64,000 bases of DNA from Sycobia sp. Sy_11 (GCA_018907035.1 JACCIC010000035.1:1054001-1118000); one strand, 5' to 3'. Shown: positions 23,791-35,220, counted from the first letter of the stretch. Program-made: numbers and translations. The notes: generated by a model not told the origin, from the letters alone.

Positions 23791-25202
23791 GAGTAGATTT
23801 TAAATCAGCGAAGCGTCTAATTACCATCTTGAAGGAAACTGTAATCGCCCGTAATAGTTGCACGAATGCCGTCGTTATCATATCCAATGTCAGCGCCTCC
23901 GAGTCGGTCCGTCCTACCGTCGTTCGGCTCCCGAGGTCTCCTCGCCTTTTCAATTCCTCACCTCGGCGCAGCCGCCAGGCCAGGGCGTTGGGGTTCGCGC
24001 GTTCGACTGCTCGCAGCGAGCGCGGGAAAGAAACGCCGCGCCGCTGCCGCCGCTGCTTTCGCCGCCACACGGTCGCCGAAGAGAGCAAAAAGAGGAGCAA
24101 AGCTACATTATATTACGCTTCGTCACTATTTTGTTTATTCCCTGTCACGAGTGCGCGCCTATTCAGAGAATGCAGGAGCCTCTATCGCGCTCTTTCTCGC
24201 TTAAGTAGGGGATTTCACGTGGGCGCTGATGACTCGACTCGATCTCCGTCTCTCTTATTCTCCCTCTGTCTTTCGTTTAAAAGAACTGGTCAAGTCCACA
24301 CTTGAGTTTTCTGCCTCGATTGATTTCGAGTGCTTCGACGAATTTCTATAATGAACGGCTCCTCTTCAATTCTTCGATCGTTCGACGTTTTCCCCTTTCT
24401 ACTTTATTGCTTTTGTATCACACACTCACGAGATGCAAATTGAAGGTATGATTGATGGCGCTCAAGAACTGTTTTTTTTTTTTTACCATAAATTATTAAT
24501 CTTCGAGAGTTAAATTTTTAGAAATCACATATTGTAATTTTGTTCGCATTATATGTCTACGAAATATTTTAATGTGACAATCGTTTCGATATAGTGAGTT
24601 ACTAATGCCAATGTTAAGTTAAAATTTCAATCTCTGTAACGGTTTTCATCTCAGTCTTTCAATAGTAAAACTTACCGCGCTTCAGCCGTACTCGCGTCTC
24701 AAATGTTAAATAAAACTAATTCTTTGGTCAGTGTGACAAACTGGCGTTTAAACTACGGATTTTAAAGACGTACATGACTCAAATAAAATAGATCTCTTAA
24801 ATGAATAACAGTAACGATGAAAAGACGAAGGATCCATTGATTTAGTTAGAAAATCATCTCTATACAGAATCCTCGCAGCCTGTGCTCTCCGTACTGCGAA
24901 CGGTCAGTATTATTGAATAAAATTCTAGGGCTATTAATATTTTCATAAAATGGAGTACGGAGGCTAAACAGGTTTGGGTGAATTATTATTTTCGTATTAC
25001 TGAGCGCGCTGTTCACGATGATCGACCACGGGTTGATGAATAGAAAATCTGCAGTCCTGTCGGCCTTCTGCTCTTTTGGTATAACGTCGTCTTAAGCTTC
25101 TTGGTTGCATTGTTGCTGCTAATGGGTCTGCAGCCGCTACTCGGCTACCGCTCGCAACCTAATTATGATTTATAGTCCTCGGTACCTCGCCGGCATCGAA
25201 CA
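23791..25202. other. GC-rich then AT-rich stretch, no gene
   Basis: The 186-codon plus frame at 23745-24305 starts in the CAG array and is shadowed by two further plus frames and one minus frame; no domain is seen. 24300-25140 is AT-rich, with a T13 tract at 24472-24484. Confidence 0.5.
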
Positions 25203-25272
25203 TCCTCATCCTCCTCCTCCTCCTCCTCCTTCTCCTCCTCCGCGTCCGCCTCCGCCCCCTCCTCCTTCTCTT
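25203..25272. repeat. (CCT)n-rich pyrimidine tract
   Basis: Imperfect CTC/CCT triplet array of about 70 bp, strongly asymmetric pyrimidine/purine. Candidate triplex-forming sequence. Confidence 0.85.
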
Positions 25273-26439
25273 CGACCCCCCCGCCCCTCCCCCGACAGAA
25301 CCATCCGACCGCCGAAGCTTGGAATGGCCGGGGAGGGGGGGGGGTGCTCACTCCGCTATATGTATCCTTAATCGCGGAACCCTTGTGGCAACTACTGGCT
25401 CTGTTTGTTCAGAATGTAGATACCTTCGCCAAGTCGATAAGACCTTTTCCTTTTGTGTAATAAATTTTCCCCCAAAATCAATAAAGTCCTTTAATTCATT
25501 AGCAGTACATTCGGTTGAATCTTAAAATTAAACCGAGAAGGTAAGCTCTGTATACCAGGCGAGCAATTCTGAATGAGTAACCCGACACTTTCACGCCGGC
25601 AAAAAAAAAGATAATTAGGTTGATTAATGGTTTTATTCAATAATGTTCCAGATTCTTATTACAAAGAGAAACATATGCCAATGAGAGCTGTTTCGCCTCT
25701 TAAAAATAGTAAAACGATGAGCTGACAGCGGAGAGAAACCAGTTTTCTGGACGATTATGCCCATAAATTCGAGACAATAAGTTATAAATATTGAAATTCG
25801 TTCCTTCGGCCGAGGCCGTTATTCATTCTTTTCTTCTTTTCCACTTTCACCCCTCCCCCCGACCATCCGTTCCCCACTTGCTAATACTTAAAGAACCGAA
25901 CGAGTTCGAAGGTATACGAATGGAGGAAGGGATCGCGAGAACTGCGTATTAGAAGGGCAGACCGCAACGATTTCGCGTCGCCCACGACGTTCGCGCGAGC
26001 ACGTTCGTGTTCTTGTCGTGTGGGCATCATTAGTGCAAGACTGAGCGAGAGAGAGAGAGAGAGAGAGAGATTCGGATGAATATAAGTTTCGTCCTCGGTG
26101 TTCATGGACGTTCGCATACACCTACGGGGATATTATGAACGGGAGTGTACGTAAGTTATAAGTTACACGCACACATATTGGACGCTGTTACGACCGAAGG
26201 ATGCATCGAATCTTCAATGATTCGGCTCGATGTGCGGAGATAGGTGGGGCAACTTCCGGCCCTTGGGACCTCAAACGGTTATAATAGCCGAATATTCTGC
26301 TCGAATGTCGACTTATCCCCCGATAAATGGCTCATATGTTTCAGACATAAAAAAACTGTTTTGATTTTCGATATGATTCATTGTATATTTTTACATCTTT
26401 CGTCGGTATATATTACTATTTATTTGATTATAAGGGAGC
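25273..26439. other. Mixed non-coding stretch
   Basis: No convincing frame. It includes a GA microsatellite at 26046-26070. Confidence 0.5.
26046..26070. repeat. (GA)n microsatellite
   Basis: 25-bp GA run on the plus strand. Confidence 0.95.
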
Positions 26440-27159
26440 GGTGGCGAAGAAATTAGTCAATACTGTTCATTATAGAATGTGTAATTACAAAAATGAGGGG
26501 AAGAAATCAAATACTCAATGAAATGAACAAAGTTTTAAGAGCCATTCAAATAATAAGATTAATGTTAAAAACATGAATATGAAACTAATATTATTACATT
26601 CAGAATATTTATGAGCGATCAAATCATTTTAATGATTATATAGCATTTGTAGAGTTCCTTTAAATTAATATTAGTATTGATGAATTATTATAGCACGTAT
26701 ATATGCAAATGCAAAGATTCTTATTTTAATATAATTTATAATTAATCCAGTTAATAAATTATACCTGTTAATATTTTTTGTTTTTTTTTTATTTATATTA
26801 TTATTTATTTTTATACATTTTAATAAAAAAATAGTTTTTTATGTTGAAAGAATATTAAATTAGATACATATTGGAATATGTAATAGCGATATTGGAAGAG
26901 TGATCCTGCTTCTAAACATCACATTCTCTCCTTGTTAGTATAAATTTAATATATAATTACAATTATAATTTAATATATAATTTGAATATGTTAAGATACA
27001 GATAAACAATTTTTAAAAATTGTCTTATATTTTAAGTGATCAATGTTATGCTTTTTTTAATGTTACTGCAATTAAGAGATATATGCTTTTTTATTACGTA
27101 GTTTGTATAGTAGCTGTAGTTTCATTAGTAATTTAGGTACAATGTATTCTTTCTATTCT
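26440..27159. other. Long AT-rich desert, left part
   Basis: The most AT-rich stretch of the window together with 27341-27960. No open frame or RNA gene supported. Confidence 0.6.
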
Positions 27160-27340
27160 TTATATACATACATAGATACATCCTCACTGATTGACTTATT
27201 CGCCACACTCGGCTAAAACAACTCAATCAATCAGTTTGAAATTTCGTAGACACTTTCTTATCCACCTATATAGGTGTTCATTAAAAAAGAGATCGATATG
27301 AAAGTCTTCCATTAAGGTAAAAATAATGTCTAAATTCACA
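27160..27340. other. Unusual dispersed-repeat-like element with inverted repeat and palindrome
   Basis: A TACATACATA-type tract (27166-27180) is followed by CTGATTGACT and, 37 bp after the start of that motif, by its partner CAATCAATCAG (an 8-bp stem, CTGATTGA with TCAATCAG). Then come TTGAAATTT and a perfect 14-bp palindrome, CACCTATATAGGTG (27264-27277). The block ends with TTCATTAAAAAAG. It stands out from the surrounding AT-rich DNA. From memory, the order of these blocks resembles a non-coding sequence dispersed in many bacterial genomes. I cannot check that here, and the function is unknown. Confidence 0.35.
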
Positions 27341-27960
27341 ATTATGAAAGTTATTTGTGAGCACGTAAATCTCATTTCCACATCTATGGAAGAGTAGTAT
27401 TGTTAGCTCACAAATTATTGTTCAATAATTTTTTTTTGATCATTACTTTTATATCTGCTTAGATATAAGTATTCACTTTGAAATGTTTGTGTGAATTCTA
27501 AAGGATAAGAATGAAATAACATTGTTTTGTCATATTTTTTGTAGTTAGCAATAAAAAAAAAATTTTTCAGTTGATTCTTTGGGGAAAAATATCAGAAATA
27601 TCAATCAAAAGATTCCGAAATATTATACTAACTAAAAAGGAAGGTAATTTTTTTATTTCTTTTTTCATTTTATTAAATAGAAAATTTAGCTTGAAATTTT
27701 TAATTATTCTTAAAAAAATTATTCTTTTATAAAATAATACATTATGTCACGATTTCCAGACGATCAAAGCTGTTATTAAGCATATATACGTCAATTGTAC
27801 AATGAGTCGTAAATAAAATTTGTTGCTCTTATTATGGATTACCTTAGAGGGAATTTATAAATACAGGCAGGACATAATATACAAAGATGACTATAGGATA
27901 CAATATGGTATTAAAATGATTTTTACGAAGATTTCTCGGCTTCTAGTTTCACTTTTTTCG
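27341..27960. other. Long AT-rich desert, right part
   Basis: AT-rich sequence with short A and T runs; nothing else visible. Confidence 0.55.
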
Positions 27961-28341
27961 AGCACTTTCCACGACCTTCTGGAACTGCGCCCTTGATAGA
28001 CTTGGTATGTTATATCCAGTAGATGCGAAGAAGTGCGTTAAAGCTCTCGGCATGGCTCGATTATGGCTAGAGTGCCGCGCATAATTGCGCATAAGCGAAA
28101 TTTATGCCCGGCGATTTGATTACCGCGATATGAAGCTGATGCGGCGCGGGCCTCCGCGCTTATACGGCCGTCCGCGCTGCCCAGAAACCGAGACAGAGAC
28201 ATACATCATGGACAACTGGTTCGGCGCTGCGCGGCTCATCGGGACAGCCTCCTCGACGCGCTCGTCACCTCCCTTCTTCCGCGCCCTCCGGGATCGCGGC
28301 TCGGTCCTTTTCCTCCTTTCCCTCCCCTCCCCCCGCTCCCT

Positions 28342-28370
28342 CTCACTCTCTCTCTCTCTCTATCTCTCTC
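28342..28370. repeat. (CT)n microsatellite
   Basis: CT run with one TATCT interruption. Confidence 0.9.
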
Positions 28371-28577
28371 TTCGCCTGTTTTTCGAAAAAACGCATCATC
28401 CTTTCTTCCGTCCCGCTCGCCGACTCGCTCCGGACTGCAGCCGTAAACGAGATAACGAGATCAAATTTATGATGTCCAGATCTACGGAGAAAAGTATGAT
28501 AATCGCGCGACTGCTAATGCAAAACGACTCGCGAAACGCCAAGTCCCGGCCAGTGACGTGTCGGAGCCGAGAGTGAG

Positions 28578-28581
<4 letters not shown>

Positions 28582-28612
<31 letters not shown>
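28582..28612. repeat. (GA)n microsatellite
   Basis: 31-bp GA run, in opposite orientation to the CT run 220 bp to the left. Confidence 0.95.
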
Positions 28613-28615
<3 letters not shown>

Positions 28616-28992
28616 GAGGGAGGCGGTCCTCGGCTTTTTATCGCACGAGCGCGCTCGCTCGCTCGGTCCTCTTATAAAGTGTAGACGATTGCTCGGCGAA
28701 ACGAGCGTATTTCAATGAGACTGATTTAATGAAGTGCCTAAGCGGGCATTCGGCAAAAATTAAGTCATTAATTTTCGAAGCAGAGATTTCGGCGCGATAT
28801 TTCGGGGCGATAAGCGGGCGCGCGCGCGCGAACGCGGCCCGAGAGCGACCGGGTCAAGTGTGACTCTCGGTCGTCAAAAGGATTTTATTACACGGGTTCC
28901 ACGCGGCCCGGGAATCGCGCCGCAGAAATCTTTATTTGGAATCATTCCAAGAACAATAACGTATACCCCCGAACGTGTCCCTCGCTTCCTCG

Positions 28993-29010
28993 CTTACTTA
29001 CTTACTTACT
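28993..29010. repeat. (CTTA)n tetranucleotide repeat
   Basis: Four to five copies of CTTA. Confidence 0.85.
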
Positions 29011-29115
29011 TGCTCTCGCGCCTCGGCCGCGATATCGCGCGCGCGGGCTATGTGCAGCGCGCCACCGACCGGAGGGCCGGGGGGAGCGAGAGGACGCAGC
29101 TTTTTCTTGTAAAAC

Positions 29116-29134
29116 AAAAAAAAAAAAAAAAAAA
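29116..29134 (+). repeat. Poly(A) tract
   Basis: A19 followed by further A-rich sequence with G and C interruptions. No poly(A) signal lies just upstream, so it is probably a simple repeat. Confidence 0.8.
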
Positions 29135-29361
29135 CAGAAAAAAAGAAAAACAGAAAAAGAACGCCGAGCGCGGGTACGAGCAGCGCGCCCGCGGCAAATA
29201 AAACGAAAGGTAACCCAGTTATTTTCTGTTTACGCCGCGCGCCTCCGATCATACCCTCTGATATGACGGGAGAACCTACCGGCCTCCCTGGCCTCCCCCG
29301 CCCCGCCCCGACGGACTCGGGTGGACCGCCGTCGTTCCTTGGTAGTGCCGGCACGCGCGCG

Positions 29362-29364
<3 letters not shown>

Positions 29365-29394
<30 letters not shown>
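29365..29394. repeat. (GT)n microsatellite
   Basis: 30-bp GT run following GCGCGCGC. Confidence 0.95.
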
Positions 29395-29398
<4 letters not shown>

Positions 29399-31348
29399 CC
29401 ATCATCGCGCGTATAAATCAGTCGGTTTGGATCAGATAGAACCTCTAAAAGGGAATAAAATGCGCGGGGCTATATGGAAAAACAAAGGCAGGCCGAGACG
29501 TCGCGAGGCCGAAACCGGACCAAAGACTTACGGCTCGGATTATCCGCCCGTTGTATGGGCTTCTTGGAAACCCCGCGCCACCGGGGAGGTGGGCGGGACT
29601 GTCGAAGATCCCGCAAGGGCGCGGACGCGCGCGTGCGACGGGAGCACCGATCTTCAACCCCTTCGACGGAGCCAGAAACACGTGGCGAGAAGCGAAAAGG
29701 ACTGGCTGGCGCGCATGCTCTTCCCGGACTCTTTCGCGGGCCCCGGAGTTCGCGCGGGCTCGGCGCGCCGGCAGCTCCCCGGGCGATCTATGTGGGAAGG
29801 GCTACGGAGTCGGTGCGCCGAGGTCGTCCCGGCCGAGCGCCGCTGCAACAGCCAGCGGGGTGGTGTGGCGGGGGTAGATGGGAGCACTCAATTCATCAAG
29901 GAGTCGACGGCACGTAATTTAAGACTGCTTTTAACCCCGGGGTGTCGCAATTTATGTGGGCTTCTTATAAAAGAACGGCGCCTCGAATGTCCCGGTGTAT
30001 GGCGCACGGCGGCGACCTCGCGAAAACACCCAATCGCCAAGAAGCTTTAAACTTTACTTAGACTCACGTGCGGGCCCCGCGCGCCTCCTCCATCCTGCTG
30101 GGAAAATAATGAAAACCACTTTCGCCGCGGTAGCTTTTAACCAAGAAACTTCCCTCGAGAAATCCCGGTGACGCTCTCCATCTTCGGTCGTTCGCCTCTG
30201 GCTCTGTACTTGTCCGGAATCGTCAACGAAAACAGGTCATTCGATCTGTCTTGGTTCAATAAATTAAACATGGTTTACATTAAACATGGTTTAACATTTA
30301 ATTAAACATGGTTCCTTCGTAAACCTAAAATATTCTCAAAGGGAAATTGAACGCTGATAATGTACATTTTCCTTTACGAATAGAATCAATATTTTTCGCG
30401 TAAATATAATTAAGTAATCGTAGACATCATATCGTTATGGACTGATTTAAATTCTAGTATGAAAAGTTGAATATAAATTTTCTACCGAAAGTTGAATTAA
30501 GATGCCAAGATATCATGTTACGCGCAAAACGATTCGTGTATTATTTCGTATTCACGAATACGGAGATCATAACGAAAATAGCTCAAAAATTAATGATATT
30601 AAGATTACTGTGTGAAGGATAAATGCCTCGGGAAACTTCCTAATATGCTTTGGTGCATCTCGATTCTTATTCACCGTCAAGCAGCTACCGCTATAATTAA
30701 TGTAATTATAATCGAACAATCGAAAAGCACATTTTACACAATACATGAGAGGATATTCCGAATTTCGATTCGAGTATGGTGTTCTGACGACGTCTTTCGC
30801 GGATACCGCCGAATCCCTCGCAGCTTTCTTCCTAACACACCTCGAACCCCCCCCCCCCGCCCTTTGCTGGGCGATTTGTCAGAGATTAGCAGAGCTATAA
30901 ATTCGCGGCACGTTACCGATGCCGCGCGCATTATGCGCGATTAACGACCGCGACGCCGTATGGTTTAAGGCGTCCTCCTCCGCGCTTCTATATCTACATA
31001 AACGTGCGCGCACGTACGCACTCACACTCGCCCGGGCTCTACCATCCCGCATCCCGCAATGCTTCTTGGCCGAATGTAATAACAGGCCATCGATTACCAG
31101 ATCACGGGAGCAGAGGGCCGCGCGCCCGGCGCAGTCAGCCGCGTTTGAAGAATCGCCGAGCCCCCGTAATCGTCGTGTTTATACCTGTTTGTTATCCAGG
31201 AGCCGACAGGACGGTTTAAATAGGTCGGCCGGAGTGCGCGCGCGCGACCGAGCGGAAGGAATTCATTTGGCGACTGCGCCGCGAGCGCGAGCAGACGACT
31301 TAGTGCATAATGTACGAGGCGAGGGAGATCGCGAATGAGAGCGAGAGG
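29395..31348. other. CpG-rich, then AT-rich, then GC-rich stretch, no gene
   Basis: Plus frames of 226, 147 and 108 codons at 29370-30050 are open in all three registers over the same bases, so base composition explains them. 30060-30760 is AT-rich, with a small triple repeat at 30263-30313. A 110-codon frame at 30612-30944 has no recognisable domain. Confidence 0.5.
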
Positions 31349-31374
31349 GAGAGAGAGAGAGAGAGAGAGAGAGA
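31349..31374. repeat. (GA)n microsatellite
   Basis: 26-bp GA run, plus strand. Confidence 0.95.
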
Positions 31375-31668
31375 ATAGTCAGGGAGCTACGAAGGAATAT
31401 CGTCACCGCTAACGAACGAGTCCGTGGCAGCGTACTCGCGCGCTAAAGATATCTCACTTTGTGATTTTACCCGATGGATAAAAATAAGAGGAGGCTTAGG
31501 GCGGGCAGGAGGTCGGGGAGCATCGTCGTATTTGTCAACCAGGCGAGGCCAATATTTCACGCGCGAACTGCACCCGCGTCTCCGGTCTTCTTTTAAATAA
31601 ACCAGCCGAGAGCGCCTCGAATGTGCCTGTAGAGTCCGCTTTGTAACGTATGCGCGTCCCTAAGAAGA

Positions 31669-31696
31669 TACAGTCACGGGCAAAGAGTTTGGACGG
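31669..31696 (+). mobile_element. Tc1/mariner-type terminal inverted repeat (single end)
   Basis: A TA dinucleotide is followed by CAGTCACGGGCAAAGAGTTT and then GGACGG. Tc1-like transposons insert at TA and their ends begin CAGT, often with a G-rich stretch and CAAAAGTTT-like sequence; that is established for the family. I found no inverted partner in the following 2 kb and no transposase frame, so this would be a broken copy. Chance resemblance is possible. Confidence 0.35.
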
Positions 31697-32651
31697 TATT
31701 TCTTTTCGATATCTTCTTTGGCGGCATTCATTTTCACCTCATATCCCATTATGTTTGTATGTTATTAACGATCAACGGGACAATTATTCACACACGAGCC
31801 TGTAAACTATTGTGTTGCGCGTCTGTTCCATTGTGACAGATTTGAGAGGAGATGCCGTGAGGCGGCCGCCCGCTCCCTCTCCCCCTTTCCCCCCTGCCAG
31901 ACGTTGGTCCTCGAGAGCCGCTTCCGAGCTCTGGACGTTATCAAATTGTCATTTGTTTGCCCCTAATCCGGAAATTAATGATTAGAAGCGATCTGTCATG
32001 CGTATGGGCCCCGCGCCTACGATACGTACGGATCTTTAAGTTCAGCATGCGTCAGTGCGTAATAGAAGTAATGGGTGCGCATTTAATACGTACCGGGTGA
32101 TACCGGTTTAGCAGTCTGTCTTGCAAAATAATGCCCGAATTACCTTTGCTATTCTTCATTTCTGAGACTGTCAATTCATCATTAGCTTTCTGCTTGGTAC
32201 GTCCACGGAATTTATAGATAGAATAGAATATTATTTGATTCGAATAAAAACAAAGAGTTATAATTAAACTTCTTTTTGCTAACGAGTTAATATAAAAAAA
32301 AGGTTATCCAAGCACATGAAGAAATATAACAGTAAATATGGGGGAAATGAAACAAAGATGGAATTGGTTTAACGTTTATTACCTGAACTTTAGTTTATGA
32401 ATCCAAACACGAATAAGATGAACTTTTTAATGTTCGTGCTTACATCTCGGGAATTAATCAGTCGAAGTTGATGGATAGTCAGAGTTTGATTCTGACTATA
32501 TCGAATTTTTGTCAGTCATTTTTACAGTGTCTGTCGCATTTTTAGGCGAGCAAAATTGAATTTCCGAATCCACATATCTCTTACAATTTATATTTATGCT
32601 GAATTCGATGTATAACGAACGACGGCCCTAGTGTCACACGACGATGTCCAC
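31697..32651. other. Non-coding stretch between two possible transposon fragments
   Basis: GC-rich at 31850-32050, then AT-rich. No transposase-like frame was recognised. Confidence 0.45.
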
Positions 32652-32684
32652 GCCGGCGATACCCTTGACAGAAAAAGTACAGGA
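32652..32684 (+). mobile_element. Copia-type RNase H motif remnant
   Basis: The frame that starts at 32631 reads AGDTLDRKSTG at these bases, preceded by DDVH. Copia (Ty1) polyproteins carry a conserved block near the RNase H domain of the form DWAGDxxDRKSTSG, so about ten of thirteen positions agree, with Trp lost. The rest of the 85-codon frame shows no further similarity that I can see, so if real this is a short, decayed or frameshifted piece. A match of this length could still be accidental. Confidence 0.3.
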
Positions 32685-32920
32685 ACAAGTACGCGTTTGA
32701 GTGCTAAGTCAGGCGCGCTATCTACATACCTTGCTGTAGCGGAGAAAAATGATTTCCACAGCAGTCTGGTAAAGCCGAATGTATTTATCCGAGAGATAGC
32801 GATCGAGCGCCACCCGTTAGATCCATCAAACCGCGTAGACTCAGTGGCCACAATATATCCCCTTAATTATCCTGTGTGTGCATTCTGAGTGTGAACTTTC
32901 CATTAATCATAGAGAAGAGA

Positions 32921-32979
32921 GGAGTGAGAGAGAAAGAAAGAGAGAGCGAGATTGAGGGAGGGGGAGGGAGAAAGAGAGA

Positions 32980-33015
<36 letters not shown>
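32921..33015. repeat. (GA)n-rich purine tract
   Basis: About 95 bp of GA, GGGA and AAAG, ending in an uninterrupted GA run (32987-33014). Confidence 0.95.
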
Positions 33016-33018
<3 letters not shown>

Positions 33019-33137
33019 TCAAGACGAAGGAAAGTGTATAGATGGAGCACGCTGCTATCGCGGCGAATGAGCGCCCCAGCGATTTTAATTCAGAGGCACA
33101 CTGTCCGCTCCATATGTATTCGACGAAGACCCCGCTC

Positions 33138-33158
33138 ACTCTCTCTCTCTCTCTCTCT
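33138..33158. repeat. (CT)n microsatellite
   Basis: CT run followed directly by a CG-rich run (33162-33182). Confidence 0.9.
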
Positions 33159-33653
33159 TTCTCGCGCGCGCGCTCGCGCGCTCGCCGTCAGGATCATTAG
33201 TAACCCCGGCCGGACACCGCCGAGTCGTTCTTCATCCTGACGATGGCACAGCTTCGCCCCTTTAAAACGCGACAGGTCGCGTCGTCATTGGCTACCGATC
33301 GCTACACACCGTAGGCGCGCGAGCCATTCGGATACGGCAGCGAGACAAAGGGAGGAAACGGACGAGACCGTTCGCGATTCGTCTTTCTTTGTTTGACGTC
33401 CTCTTTCTTGCTACCACCGCCTGCCGAAGAAGCGCGCCCGAGGCGAGAACTCATTTTTATTCATTTTCGTTTCTTTTTTTTTTCTTTATAGAAATATATG
33501 TGTATCCATTTTTATTTATCCCCTTTTGTCTCGTTTCTTGCTATTTGCCACGCTCGCTCCCACCCCTATCCTTCCCTTCTTCGGATGCTGCATCTGCGCG
33601 ATTTCGCTCGTCTTCATATATAAGCAACGGCCAAACGGCATGCAGCATATCCG

Positions 33654-33700
33654 AATAAAGGGCTTTCAACGATCTTCTAAAAAAAAAAAAAAAAAAAAAA
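33654..33700 (+). other. Poly(A) signal followed by genomic poly(A) tract: candidate retroposed 3' end
   Basis: AATAAA at 33654-33659 is followed 19 bp later by about 22 uninterrupted A (33679-33700). This spacing is that of a polyadenylated transcript copied into DNA. Upstream sequence (33390-33650) is T-rich with no convincing protein. A short ACAAAG after the tail also occurs near 33343 but is too short to count as a target-site duplication. Confidence 0.4.
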
Positions 33701-35220
33701 CAAAGAAAATTTCACGCGCCATTTCACGTTTTTTAGGTGATAATATCGCCCGCTCTGCAAGGACAAAGGGACCGCGTCCGAAGGAATTCGCGGGTCGACC
33801 GACCGCCAGGATGTAAAAGTGTATAGCCGGGCGTTTGTAGCGTAAGGAAATCGGAGGAAGATCTTGATTCGCGCGGGCTACTTCTAGGTGGTTGTCGTGA
33901 GCTTGTTCACTCATTAGATTATCGCGCGCGCGCGCCGTCGTAAAAATATTTCCAGAATGAGCGCAATAATTATGGAGGATGCGAGTATGAGCAAATGTTT
34001 TTGTTTAAAAACATAGATCTACATATACTATAGTAATACTAATTTTATAGAAATTCTACACAAGTTTTTTTACAATCTATCACATTCTATCGTAATGTAT
34101 CTCTGATGTAATTTGATTGTTCAAAATTATTGAGATTGTTTATCCATCCTTCATCTCGACAATTGAAGGTTTCGAGCGGCATGATAAAACATCCAGACAA
34201 AAGAGCAAAAAAGTTAGAAAATAAAACCCAATCCGATATGAAAACTGCTGAACAACTGGTCAAGGTAGGCGAGGTATTTCTCAACCAAAACTAAAGTAAA
34301 CATACGTACATGCGCAGGAACTTAACCAAATGTATACTGTGCATTTAGAGAATGCACCGTATGACATTTTGGAAATTACGCACATTGATGCGTAGGATAC
34401 AGCCTCACCGCATAATACCCTCGGCAATCGCTAGGTTGGCTTTTTAACATAATAAACACTCCAACGTAGATTTATTACGCAATTCTGTTGCTTTTGTGGT
34501 TCATGACAAAGTTATAACGTTAGATGAAACATGCGAATTAGATGACTAGCCGTGACTAACCAATATTTTGCACAGTAAGCAAACAACATGTACATTAAGA
34601 TGTCTTTCAAATAAGAAATATAAAATCAAGCGGGAAAAATTTCGAATCTGAAATAAAACATCATACTGGAAAAAAGAAATGCACGAGCTTTTGTCACAGT
34701 ATAAATATAATAGAGTAGTACGTGTAATGTAAAATCGTCTTAAAATAATCACCCCGAATAAGTGTCAAGCAAAGTAATCAAAAATTCTCAGTAATAATTC
34801 TGTCTCATGATCTAATAAAGATCGTTTGAACTTCAAAATGTTCAGAAAGGTTGCATTTATATCATGGAAACATTAGGGAGGAACGAATTATTTTTTATTA
34901 TAATGGTTTACAATATGAATTTACATGTTCGTAATGCGATAGTAAAGTATGCATATTTATATTTTTTTAAAGAATTATATGTTTCCTTTTAATAATATGT
35001 ATCCATCGAATTCCACTGATGTAGGCAAACTTACTAAATAACTATGGTAAAACTATTACATGACTGTTTGTATTAATTGAAATAACCGGTATTGAATAAT
35101 TAAACAAATAATTTATCTTTAAATTGTATCTGAATTGATACTATATCTTTCTCCGCTTAACGACACTGATTAAAGCAATAAAAGATTACGGTAAGCGGAA
35201 AGGGCGGGGCAATTATAAAG
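33701..35220. other. GC-mixed then AT-rich non-coding stretch
   Basis: A stop-free plus-strand segment at 34112-34294 with a coding-like composition and a donor-like CAAG/GTAGGC is discussed under findings. The rest (34300-35220) is AT-rich and featureless. Confidence 0.5.

Larger units (their letters stand above)
27961..29364. other. CpG-rich block, no gene
   Basis: Contains CT and GA runs, a (CTTA)n run, a (CG)n run near 28818 and an A19 tract at 29116-29134. Frames of 113-163 codons are microsatellite- or GC-driven. Confidence 0.5.

Noticed and set aside
23740..23795. CAG array as a polyglutamine exon
   Set aside because: The Gln register has stops immediately on both sides and no suitable splice sites to bypass them.
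23745..24305. 186-codon frame beginning with an Ala run
   Set aside because: The start lies in the CAG array and three other frames are open over the same region. No motif recognised.
29370..30050. 226-codon plus-strand frame
   Set aside because: All three plus registers are open across most of it, as is part of the minus strand. It starts inside a GT microsatellite and shows no recognisable motif.
30612..30944. 110-codon plus-strand frame
   Set aside because: No recognisable motif, and the second half enters a C-rich simple tract. Explained by chance.
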